Below the pieces are notes generated by a model. It had not been told where the DNA came from. It searched no databases and saw nothing but the letters and a program-made list of their open reading frames with translations. A stretch of 47,609 nucleotides of DNA from SIG636 sp045604285 (GTDB lineage: Bacteria; Bacillota; Clostridia; Oscillospirales; CAG-382). Below, piece after piece: positions 1 to 6,974 of this stretch. The stretch covers positions 1 through 47,609 of the forward strand of contig JAZUNS010000043.1 of assembly GCA_045604285.1 (NCBI GenBank), in the 5' to 3' direction. Each line of letters opens with the position of its first letter. The first letter of the stretch is position 1. The translations under genes and the position numbers were made by a program.

Positions 1-1183
1 CGGTTTGTGCAGCCTTAAACTTTTTACCGTTAGGAACGCCGCCACCGATTTCTTCAACAACAGTACGGAGAGGAGTACCGATAGCAACTTCAACAAGACC
101 GGTGTTGTTATTCTTACCGCCAAGAGCAAACACCTTGGTGCCCTTGCTCTTTTCAGTACCCATGGAAGCAAACCATTCGGGACCGTAATTAATTATCTGT
201 GCAATATTTGCATAGGTTTCAACGTTGTTAAGAATTGTGGGCTTCTGGAACAAACCTTTAAGTGCAGGGAAAGGAGGACGAGGTCTGGGTTCACCACGCT
301 TACCTTCGATAGAAGTCATAAGAGCAGTTTCTTCACCGCAAACGAATGCGCCTGCACCAAGTCTGATTTCGATATCAAAGTCAAAGCCCTTACCGAAAAT
401 ATTCTTACCGAGCAAACCGTATTCTCTTGCCTGCCTAATAGCAATTTCAAGTCTTTCAACTGCAATGGGGTACTCAGCTCTGATATAAATATAACCCTGA
501 GAAGCGCCGATTGCGTAACCAGCAATTGCCATAGCTTCCAAAACTGCGTGAGGGTCACCCTCGAGTATGGAACGGTCCATAAACGCACCGGGGTCACCTT
601 CGTCTGCATTACAGCAAACGTACTTTTGATCTGCCTGGTTTGCTGCTGCAAAGCTCCACTTAAGACCGGTGGGGAAGCCTGCGCCGCCTCTGCCGCGAAG
701 ACCGCTTGCCTTAACGATATCAATTACCTGTTGAGGGGTGTATTCTTCAAGACACTTAGCCAAAGCAGCATAGCCGTCGTATGCTATGTACTCATCAATA
801 GCTTCAGGATTGATAACACCGCAGTTGCGGAGAGCAACTCTCTTCTGCTTGCGATAGAAATCGGTATGGTTAAGGGATTTAATGGAATCTTCGGTAACGG
901 TTTCTTTGTAAAGTAATCTCTTTACGGGTCTACCTTTGATGAGATGCTCATTAACAATCTCTTCCATGTCCTCAGGCTTAACTGCGGAATAGAAGCATCC
1001 TTCGGGATAAACGATCATTATAGGACCTACAGCACAAAGGCCAAAACAACCGGTTTTAATAATTTTTATCTCTTCTTCAAGAGAATTCTTTTTAAGCTCA
1101 GCTTCAAGAGCTTCTATAACTGCCGCACTACCGGAAGCAGTACAACCGGTACCGCCGCAGATAAGTATATGTGAACGATACAT
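1..1183 (-). CDS. hndC: NuoF-like NAD(P)H/FMN subunit of bifurcating [FeFe] hydrogenase (HydB/HndC), 3' truncated by window edge
   Basis: This is the flavin subunit of a multimeric [FeFe] hydrogenase, which exchanges electrons between NAD(P)H and the iron-sulfur chain feeding the catalytic subunit. About 394 residues are visible and the C-terminus lies beyond base 1. An N-terminal thioredoxin-like [2Fe-2S] domain (residues 1-90) has the pattern CGGTGC near residue 9 and GCFGLC near 45. The NuoF core follows, with the NADH-binding glycine loop GLRGRGGAGFPTG and the FMN loop GAGAFVCGEETAL. The ATG at 1183 follows an AAGGAGGAGC ribosome-binding site. The start is 15 bases after the HndB-like gene, in the same operon. 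The family usually ends with two [4Fe-4S] motifs, and the catalytic HydA/HndD gene is expected next, outside the window. Assignment to the HydB/HndC class is firm; NAD versus NADP preference cannot be read here. Confidence 0.93.
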   Translation of the reverse strand, partial: MYRSHILICGGTGCTASGSAAVIEALEAELKKNSLEEEIKIIKTGCFGLCAVGPIMIVYPEGCFYSAVKPEDMEEIVNEHLIKGRPVKRLLYKETVTEDSIKSLNHTDFYRKQKRVALRNCGVINPEAIDEYIAYDGYAALAKCLEEYTPQQVIDIVKASGLRGRGGAGFPTGLKWSFAAANQADQKYVCCNADEGDPGAFMDRSILEGDPHAVLEAMAIAGYAIGASQGYIYIRAEYPIAVERLEIAIRQAREYGLLGKNIFGKGFDFDIEIRLGAGAFVCGEETALMTSIEGKRGEPRPRPPFPALKGLFQKPTILNNVETYANIAQIINYGPEWFASMGTEKSKGTKVFALGGKNNNTGLVEVAIGTPLRTVVEEIGGGVPNGKKFKAAQT

Positions 1184-1198
1184 CCTTTTCGCTCCTCC

Positions 1199-1570
1199 TT
1201 ATAATTTAGACTCACCGATGGTATACTCAGCAACAACGTTACCATTAACGATGTGATCGTTAACAACTTTTGCTACCTTTTCTGGGGTCATCTTAACATA
1301 AGTAACCTTCTCTTCATTGCCAACGTAAACCTCAACAACGGGCTCGTATTGGCATATACCGATACAACCGGTTTGGGAAATAGCAACATTAGTAAGGCTA
1401 CGCTTAGCTATTTCTTCGGTAAAAGCCTTCATAACGGGCTTAGCGCCTGCTGCTATACCGCAGGTAGCCATACCGATAACAACTCTTACAGAAGCGCTAT
1501 CATCGTTTCTGATGCCCATTTTATCTTGCATCTTAGCTTTTAAAGCTTTGAGTTCTTCCAAACTTTTCAT
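1199..1570 (-). CDS. hndB: Thioredoxin-like [2Fe-2S] ferredoxin, HndB-type hydrogenase subunit
   Basis: The 123-residue protein matches the small [2Fe-2S] subunit (HndB) of NAD(P)-linked [FeFe] hydrogenases, an electron relay between the NuoE/NuoF pair and the catalytic subunit. The visible motifs are TCGIAAGA near residue 37 and TGCIGIC near 67, a thioredoxin-like ferredoxin layout in which the first cysteine pair is reduced to one cysteine, as I recall for HndB. The N-terminus is a charged helix, MKSLEELKALKAKMQDKM. It lies between the GHKL ATPase gene (24 bases upstream) and the NuoF-like gene, so it is clearly cotranscribed. The order NuoE, HndB, NuoF fits the Hnd/Hyd class rather than complex I. 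Confidence 0.88.
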   Translation of the reverse strand: MKSLEELKALKAKMQDKMGIRNDDSASVRVVIGMATCGIAAGAKPVMKAFTEEIAKRSLTNVAISQTGCIGICQYEPVVEVYVGNEEKVTYVKMTPEKVAKVVNDHIVNGNVVAEYTIGESKL

Positions 1571-1594
1571 TATAATTTTCCTTTCAGTAACGAT

Positions 1595-2131
1595 TCAATG
1601 ATTTGAATTTTCTTTGAGATAGCTCTCAATAAACATTGCCACCTCAGGTTCGTTTAACGATATACCCTCACCAAGAATCTCTTTTATTTCGGTAGTGGAA
1701 AATACAAACTTTTTGTCATCCTTTACCGACGTAAACAGAAAATCAATATGAGTATTTAACGTAACAAGACAGGCAACTGTCGAGCATATATCACCCAAAG
1801 GCATACAGTCAATACTATCCGTATGATATACCGCCTTAACGACGGTACCCTTCCCAACTACCGATTCGATAGAAAACGATCCACCGGTCTGCTCAGCCGT
1901 TTGTTTAAGAAACGGTAACCCCAAACCGACCTTGCGTGTTTTCCTCGTAGTAAAGAACGGATCACAAACATTTTTGACCATATTTTCATCCATGCCGCAA
2001 CCATCATCTTTAATGGTTAATACCATAACAGACTCCGCAGTATTTTCGCAAACAGAAATCTCTATCAGTTTTGCGCCGGCAGAAACAGAATTTTGGGCAA
2101 CATCCAAAACGTTCAAAGAAAGTTCATGCAT
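1595..2131 (-). CDS. Stand-alone GHKL ATPase (histidine-kinase-like ATP-binding protein) in hydrogenase operon
   Basis: A 178-residue protein made almost entirely of a HATPase_c fold. The N box is DVAQNS with N14, the G1 box is DDGCGM at residues 42-47, and the G2 box is GLGLPF at 69-74. There is no dimerisation/phosphoacceptor histidine domain, no sensor and no membrane segment, so it is not a complete histidine kinase. Residues 110-178 form a small uncharacterised C-terminal region. The gene lies inside the structural hydrogenase operon, 3 bases after the NuoE-like gene and 24 before HndB. Genes of this type are known from clostridial hydrogenase operons, but I know of no established function. 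Regulatory phosphorylation of a partner or an assembly role are both possible. Confidence 0.8.
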   Translation of the reverse strand: MHELSLNVLDVAQNSVSAGAKLIEISVCENTAESVMVLTIKDDGCGMDENMVKNVCDPFFTTRKTRKVGLGLPFLKQTAEQTGGSFSIESVVGKGTVVKAVYHTDSIDCMPLGDICSTVACLVTLNTHIDFLFTSVKDDKKFVFSTTEIKEILGEGISLNEPEVAMFIESYLKENSNH

Positions 2132-2134
2132 ATC

Positions 2135-2626
2135 TTAATACTTAGCAAGTATATCGTCTAAATCCTTAACAACCAATCTGCCATATACGTCATCATTGAT
2201 TGTAATAACAGGAGCGAGACCGCAAGCGCCTACGCAACGACAAGCTTCCAAAGAGAATTTACCGTCAGGCGTACAGCCACCACCGGTAATGCCAAGTTTC
2301 TGCTGAAGTGCATCATACAAATCACCCGCACCCTTAACGTAACATGCAGTACCAAGGCAAACGGATATTCTGTAATCGCCCTTAGGATTGATGGAGAAGA
2401 AAGAGTAGAATGTTACTACACCGTATACTTCCTCCAGCGGCACGTCAAGACCTTCTGCTACATCAATCTGCACTTCAAGAGGCAGATATCCGTAAATCTC
2501 CTGTGCCTTTTTAAGCACTTGAACAAGTGCGCCGGGAACATCTTTGTACTCAGCAATTACTGCGCAAAGCTGTTCTTTTTGCTCAGGTGTGCCCTTGAAG
2601 GGCAGAGTCTCGAGCTTGTTCTTCAT
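2135..2626 (-). CDS. hndA: NuoE-like [2Fe-2S] subunit of [FeFe] hydrogenase (HydC/HndA)
   Basis: The 163-residue thioredoxin-like [2Fe-2S] subunit pairs with NuoF-like proteins. An N-terminal helical region includes GALVQVLKKAQEIYGYLP, typical of NuoE. The cluster ligands are the pairs CLGTAC (near residue 90) and CRCVGAC (near 130), spaced as in 24 kDa complex I subunits. The ATG follows a strong AAGGAGG site about 10 bases upstream. A near-consensus promoter at 2681-2709 lies directly upstream, so this gene opens the structural part of the hydrogenase operon and can be expressed separately from the upstream sensory genes. Length is normal for the family. Confidence 0.93.
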   Translation of the reverse strand: MKNKLETLPFKGTPEQKEQLCAVIAEYKDVPGALVQVLKKAQEIYGYLPLEVQIDVAEGLDVPLEEVYGVVTFYSFFSINPKGDYRISVCLGTACYVKGAGDLYDALQQKLGITGGGCTPDGKFSLEACRCVGACGLAPVITINDDVYGRLVVKDLDDILAKY

Positions 2627-2680
2627 TTGTGTTAAACCCTCCTTAAAGCATATATATTATTGCTTTTTTCTAACCAATTA

Positions 2681-2709
2681 ATTATATCATACAAAAGCAA
2701 AACAGTCAA
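2681..2709 (-). promoter_or_regulatory. Sigma-A-type promoter of the structural hydrogenase genes
   Basis: On the minus strand the sequence reads TTGACT (2709-2704), a 17 bp spacer, and TATAAT (2686-2681). It lies in the 147-base gap between the PHP gene and the NuoE-like gene, and the ribosome-binding site follows about 45 bases later. No convincing terminator is visible between the PHP gene and this promoter, so read-through from the sensory genes remains possible. Confidence 0.8.
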
Positions 2710-2773
2710 GGTTAAAAGACTACCATTTTCTGCAATTTTCGCACAATTTTAATGCTTTTATTTAACGTTTTTG

Positions 2774-3487
2774 TTACTTACTGCTTAAATAACGGAAAAC
2801 GGATAAGCGATCTCGTTCTGAGAGATTTATTACGGAACAGCGCCACGCCTCTGCAATTGACAGCAAATCGTGAGCATCTGAGCTTTTAACAAATTTCAAG
2901 AACGGAAACCTTTCTCGATACTGTTCTTCCGAAGCGTTGGGAGTAACCTCGGCACGGTAATAGCCCATGTCGGCATCTATATCACCCAGCACGCTAAGAA
3001 CACCGTTGGAATGCCTATCTATATGTGCAAGTGTTGCAATACCGCCATACTCCTCAGCAAGGGCAACCACATCGTAAATACCAATAGCCGTCGCAGTAAT
3101 AAGCAACACGGGCTCCTCGGCAACAATGTTATCCGATGCGTCCATATAATACTGATTTCCGTAAATATCGACCCTGTTCATAATAGGCATACGCTGTGTT
3201 GCTACATGTTTGTCAAAAGCTTCAGCCTTGTCAATATCGGGAAATATAACGGTAACGTGAATTTCTTCCGAGGTTGTAATCTCCATCCCCGGCAGAACAA
3301 TAAGCCCGTTTGCATCGCCGACCTCAATAGTAGACCTGCAATTACCGCAGGTATTATGATCTGTAAGCGCTATTACATCCAGTCCGTTAAGCAATGCCAT
3401 GTTAACTATATTGTTAGGGGTCATATCATCATCGCCGCACGGGGAAAGGCATGAATGAATATGAAAATCACAATTTAATAATGCCAT
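2774..3487 (-). CDS. PHP-domain metal-dependent phosphoesterase
   Basis: A 237-residue single-domain PHP protein. The metal-binding motifs are in order: DFHIH (H9, H11), ALTDHNT near residue 40, a mid-domain glutamate in GMEIT, TLAHIDRH near 155, and SSDAHD near 205. It carries several extra cysteines near the N-terminus (CLSPCG and CGNC), unusual for the plain family and possibly an added metal site. The family hydrolyses phosphate esters such as nucleotides or 3',5'-bisnucleotides; the substrate here cannot be told. It follows the second DRTGG gene by 2 bases and is the last gene of the sensory block before the internal promoter. A signalling or cofactor-phosphate role linked to hydrogenase control is an inference from context only. 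Confidence 0.85.
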   Translation of the reverse strand: MALLNCDFHIHSCLSPCGDDDMTPNNIVNMALLNGLDVIALTDHNTCGNCRSTIEVGDANGLIVLPGMEITTSEEIHVTVIFPDIDKAEAFDKHVATQRMPIMNRVDIYGNQYYMDASDNIVAEEPVLLITATAIGIYDVVALAEEYGGIATLAHIDRHSNGVLSVLGDIDADMGYYRAEVTPNASEEQYRERFPFLKFVKSSDAHDLLSIAEAWRCSVINLSERDRLSVFRYLSSK

Positions 3488-3489
3488 AA

Positions 3490-3828
3490 TTATTCACTTT
3501 CATTTAGCAAGCGCGAAATATCAATCGCCAGTGAAAAGCTGTTAGCTTTACTGCCGAAAAGCGCTATGTCTTCAGCTTTAGCGCGCATCAACAAATTTTC
3601 GTCCGGCTGCACGTCCTCAACGAGTATTATGCAGGATACGTCTCTCAACACGGCAACTGCCGCAACGTTAACGTTGTTCATCACAGTCATCCATGCGCTG
3701 CCGCTGTCAGCACGGCCCATAACCCAGCTTAACAAATCACCGCAATATCCGGAACTGATAATTTTATCTTCGCCGGCGTTAAAAACCGTAAAATTTAGTT
3801 TTTCCGCTAATACAGAACTTGTTAACAT
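3490..3828 (-). CDS. Small DRTGG-like domain protein (second of two)
   Basis: A 112-residue protein resembling a stand-alone DRTGG domain, the alpha/beta module otherwise attached to phosphotransacetylase and CBS proteins. Visible features are an N-terminal LAEKLNFTVFNAG strand-turn, SGYCGDLLSWVMGRAD, and a central segment predicted as alternating strands and helices. It belongs to the same family as the product of 5532-5888 but is strongly diverged and lacks the recognisable C-terminal TSCGLLY stretch. It sits one base after the HydS-like gene and two before the PHP gene. Conserved association of DRTGG proteins with clostridial hydrogenase operons is known to me, but the ligand is not. Confidence 0.7.
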   Translation of the reverse strand: MLTSSVLAEKLNFTVFNAGEDKIISSGYCGDLLSWVMGRADSGSAWMTVMNNVNVAAVAVLRDVSCIILVEDVQPDENLLMRAKAEDIALFGSKANSFSLAIDISRLLNESE

Positions 3829-3829
3829 A

Positions 3830-5086
3830 TCATTCCTCCGAATCGGAAATTTTTAATTCCTTCGTTTTAAAAACGCACTCCTCTATGGTAGCATTTCCGC
3901 ACACAATATCCTCTGCCAATGCACGGCAGGTCGGTGCACCGCATGCGCCGCAGTCCAATCCAGGCAACATTGCTTCAATAGCTTTAAGGCGGCGCATTTT
4001 TTTCATGGCCACTTCCCTATTCTCATCCAGTCTGAAAATTGTTTCAAACTGCAAATTCTGTTCCCAGAACATATTAGAAGGATCGTTGTTTCCGCGATTA
4101 AGCATCAGCGGCAAATACCTTCGCAACGCAGTTATACGCGAGCGTGCAACAAATGGATTTGCCACGTTAAGAACTCCGCCAACACAGCCGCCGGGGCAAG
4201 CGCTAAGTTCGACAAAAGCAGTATCCGGAAGTTTTCCGTCCTCAATTTCTTCTAAAACGTCAATGACGTTTTCTATGCCGTCAGCATATATATAATTATC
4301 CGTCAGTAAGCCCGCACATTCGCCGCCACTTTGAGCCCAATTTATGCCCACAATGCCGGAGCGCATAAGCTGCTCGGGGACATCGACTTTTTTCAGCGCA
4401 GCCAACAACTTTATATAAACATCATTTACGGAAAAAACTCCGTCAATAAGAGATTTTGCGCCGGCGACCGGACTTTTACATGACGTGACCTTTGCAGGAC
4501 ATGGCGAAATAAAGAACACACCGATTTTTTCCGGAGACAACCCCGTATTTCTTATCGCCTCTTCTTTTGCCATCTGCGCCGCTATATGCAATGGCTCCGT
4601 TATCGGAAGGACACTATTGCAAAGATCCGGGAAACGCACCTTTATTAAGCGCAAAACGGCAGTGCAAGCCGAACTGATAACGGGACCGTCGGTACAAGCA
4701 CGAAGTTGATCGAGGCTTTCTCGGGTCAAATGTGAAACTTTTTCTGCCGCAGTAGAAACCTCAAACACTTGGTCGAAACCGATATTTTTTAAAGCTGTTA
4801 ATATGTAATTAATATCATCAACCAAAAACTGACCGTACAGTGACGGCGGTGCGAGCACAACCTTGTATTCGAAGTTATTTATCATGTCAAAGTCATCACA
4901 AATAGCTTTCTTTGCACGATTATGACATATTCTTATACAAGCACCACAATCTATGCAACGCTCGGTTATTATTCTTGCTTTACCGTCTCTTACGCGGATA
5001 GCCTCAGTCGGGCAATGCTTCATACAGTTTATGCAGCCTTTACACTTGTCCTTATCAAGTGTAACGGAATGAAAAACTCTATCCAT
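3830..5086 (-). CDS. HydS-like putative sensory [FeFe] hydrogenase with ferredoxin and Fes (4Fe-4S) domains
   Basis: A 418-residue iron-sulfur protein. It starts with a two-cluster ferredoxin domain (C15, C18, C21, C25; C44, C47, C50, C54). The H-cluster-type core keeps all four expected [4Fe-4S]H ligands: C141 in SSAC, C196 in SPCPAK, C297 and C301 in ACPGGC. The cysteine that shuttles protons in catalytic enzymes (the first C of TSCCP) is alanine A140, and the following proline is threonine. It ends with a Fes domain (C380, C383, C388, C405) like the one in RnfB. Loss of the proton-shuttle cysteine is a mark of sensory (HydS, group C/D) hydrogenases, so low turnover and an H2- or redox-sensing role are inferred. 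There is no PAS domain; output probably passes to the neighbouring RsbT-like kinase. Confidence 0.85.
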   Translation of the reverse strand: MDRVFHSVTLDKDKCKGCINCMKHCPTEAIRVRDGKARIITERCIDCGACIRICHNRAKKAICDDFDMINNFEYKVVLAPPSLYGQFLVDDINYILTALKNIGFDQVFEVSTAAEKVSHLTRESLDQLRACTDGPVISSACTAVLRLIKVRFPDLCNSVLPITEPLHIAAQMAKEEAIRNTGLSPEKIGVFFISPCPAKVTSCKSPVAGAKSLIDGVFSVNDVYIKLLAALKKVDVPEQLMRSGIVGINWAQSGGECAGLLTDNYIYADGIENVIDVLEEIEDGKLPDTAFVELSACPGGCVGGVLNVANPFVARSRITALRRYLPLMLNRGNNDPSNMFWEQNLQFETIFRLDENREVAMKKMRRLKAIEAMLPGLDCGACGAPTCRALAEDIVCGNATIEECVFKTKELKISDSEE

Positions 5087-5109
5087 CAGATATCAACCTT
5101 TCCGATGAA

Positions 5110-5535
5110 TTAAGAATTGCAGACCTTCATATATACAGTCGTTCCTACGCCTAACTCAGTTTCAATTCTGAATTCATCACAATATTTTTTCATATTAGGC
5201 AACCCCATTCCTGCGCCAAAGCCCAAAGCACGGATTCTATCCGGTGCGGTAGAATAGCCTTCGGACATAGCAAGCTCTACGTCTGCTATGCCGGGCCCCT
5301 TGTCGGCAAGAGTTATAGAAACACATTCATCACAAACCTCAACGGTAGCTATACCTCCGTTTGCATGAATCACCATGTTGATCTCACCTTCATACATAGC
5401 AATAGAAACGCGTTTAATTAAGTCACCCGAAAAACCTAAAAGCTTTAGATTCTTTTTAACATCGGCAGACGCAACACCTGCGGACATAAAATCTGTTCCG
5501 TCCACTTCGTAAACATATCTTAAAACTTCGTTCAT
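5110..5535 (-). CDS. RsbT-like serine kinase / anti-sigma-type GHKL ATPase
   Basis: A 141-residue GHKL ATPase of the RsbT/RsbW class. The N box region is YEGEINMVIHANGG (near residues 48-61), followed by DKGPGI (near 78) and the lid LGFGAGMGLPNMKKYCDEF (near 103). The GYST turn and the arrangement around it resemble RsbT-type switch kinases more than RsbW. These proteins phosphorylate a serine on a partner or bind a sigma or adaptor protein. The start overlaps the upstream DRTGG gene by four bases (ATGA type), implying translational coupling. The HydS-like gene follows after 23 bases. No anti-anti-sigma (STAS) partner is visible in the window, so its target is unknown. Confidence 0.82.
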   Translation of the reverse strand: MNEVLRYVYEVDGTDFMSAGVASADVKKNLKLLGFSGDLIKRVSIAMYEGEINMVIHANGGIATVEVCDECVSITLADKGPGIADVELAMSEGYSTAPDRIRALGFGAGMGLPNMKKYCDEFRIETELGVGTTVYMKVCNS

Positions 5536-5888
5536 ACCATGTCACTGCCTTCATTTTTTAAGCCTGATGTATAAAGCAGTCCGCAGCTTGTATACATCCT
5601 ATAGGAAGTGCGCAAAAGCACAATACCGGCTTCTTCAGCAAGCCCAATTATCTGTTCGTTGGGGTTCTTTCCTCTTACAAAAACTATACATTTCATATCC
5701 ATCATCTCAGCAGTTCTTACAACCTGAGGATTTACCAAACCGGTCAACAAAACTGCATGATCTTTAACGTAAGCTAAAACATCACTCATCATATCAGAAC
5801 CGCAAGCAGATTTTACTTCCGTATCTAAAAGGTCAGCTCTACACAATACCTCTGCACCCAAAATAGATGCAACATCACTAATTTTCAT
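5532..5888 (-). CDS. DRTGG-domain protein, first gene of hydrogenase-linked sensory block
   Basis: A 118-residue stand-alone DRTGG-type domain, beginning MKISDVASILGAEVLC and carrying ACGSDMMSDVLAYVKDHAVLLTGL and a LLRTSYRMYTSCGLLY C-terminal stretch. Related domains occur with serine-kinase-like or phosphotransacetylase proteins and may bind a nucleotide or other small ligand. It has an AAGGAGAG ribosome-binding site and overlaps the RsbT-like gene by four bases. Only 48 bases separate it from the aldo/keto reductase gene upstream and I see no clear promoter there, so transcription may begin further upstream or the promoter may be weak. Confidence 0.78.
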   Translation of the reverse strand: MKISDVASILGAEVLCRADLLDTEVKSACGSDMMSDVLAYVKDHAVLLTGLVNPQVVRTAEMMDMKCIVFVRGKNPNEQIIGLAEEAGIVLLRTSYRMYTSCGLLYTSGLKNEGSDMV

Positions 5889-5936
5889 AACAACACACTC
5901 TCCTTATTGTTTGTTAGCATTTAATACAACTACTAC

Positions 5937-6971
5937 TTAAGTTTTTAATTCACCGGATAAAATCTTTTTGTAATCCTCTAAGTTTGCTTTAAGCAATTTT
6001 GGAATATTTAAACCATACGGGCATCGAGAAATACACGTACCACACTCAATGCAATTTTCAATATTCATCATTATCGCAACATTTTCTTCAGACAACCATT
6101 GTGCCGAGGGACTTCTTCTTATTAACTGCGACATCCTTGCGCAATTATTAATTTTAATATTGACAGGACATGGCAAGCAATACCCGCAGGCACGGCAAAA
6201 ACTGCCGCTAAGATTCTTTTTATCTGCCTCTACATGCGCAATAACTTCTTCATTAAGTGCAGGAGGATTTGTAAGAAACGACAAGATTTCTTGCAATTCA
6301 CTTGTACGTTGGATTCCCCATATAGGCAAAACGTTTTCAAACTGCATAAGCCAAGCTGCGGCAGCATACGCATTTGTTATCAGCCCGCCGGATAACGCCT
6401 TCATAGCAATAAAACCAACATTGTATTCTTTGCATTTTTTAACAATATCAATATCAGCCTGACTTGCCAAATAACAAAACGGAAACTGCAAGGTTTCATA
6501 TAACCCAGATTCTATTGCTTCTACGGCGACGTTTGCGCGGTGATTGGTGATGCCTATATGCCTTATCTTACCTGCGGCTTTAGCTTCAAGCGCCGCATCA
6601 TATAATCCGTCCGCTCCGCCAGGTCTTGGACAGAACGCCGGATTATGAAACTGATATAAGTCAATATAATCAGTTTGTAATTTTTCAAGGCTGATTTTTA
6701 AGTCAGACTTAAAATCCTCTGCGGTAAGAGCAGCAGTTTTTGTAGCAATATAAATATTATGCCTAATACCTTTAAATGCCTTGCCAAGCTTTGCCTCACT
6801 ATCGGTATACATCCTTGCGGTATCAAAAAATCTAATCCCACCGTCATAGGCTGTGCGAAGCAAAGTTATCGCATCGTCTTCCGACACTCTTTGTATCGGC
6901 AAAGCACCAAAGGCGTGCCTTGGTACAACAATTCCGCTTTTTCCAAGAACTATATTATCGATATTGGGCAT
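5937..6971 (-). CDS. Aldo/keto reductase with C-terminal ferredoxin domain
   Basis: A 344-residue fusion. Residues 1-240 form an aldo/keto reductase barrel with the catalytic set visible as FDTARMY (Asp, Tyr), TKTA (Lys) and QFHNP (His). Residues 250-330 form a bacterial ferredoxin-like domain with two cysteine sets, CRACGYCLPCP and CIECGTCISRCP. This architecture is common in anaerobes and implies electron exchange with an iron-sulfur partner rather than simple NADPH use. The ATG lies 3 bases after the glycosidase stop, so the two are cotranscribed. A role in processing an oxidised or keto-sugar released by the glycosidase is possible but unproven. Confidence 0.88.
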   Translation of the reverse strand: MPNIDNIVLGKSGIVVPRHAFGALPIQRVSEDDAITLLRTAYDGGIRFFDTARMYTDSEAKLGKAFKGIRHNIYIATKTAALTAEDFKSDLKISLEKLQTDYIDLYQFHNPAFCPRPGGADGLYDAALEAKAAGKIRHIGITNHRANVAVEAIESGLYETLQFPFCYLASQADIDIVKKCKEYNVGFIAMKALSGGLITNAYAAAAWLMQFENVLPIWGIQRTSELQEILSFLTNPPALNEEVIAHVEADKKNLSGSFCRACGYCLPCPVNIKINNCARMSQLIRRSPSAQWLSEENVAIMMNIENCIECGTCISRCPYGLNIPKLLKANLEDYKKILSGELKT

Positions 6972-6974
6972 TGG

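Noticed and set aside
5..916. A 303-codon plus-strand frame opposite the NuoF-like gene
   Set aside because: The minus strand encodes clear NuoF motifs throughout; the plus frame has no ribosome-binding site and no recognisable domain.
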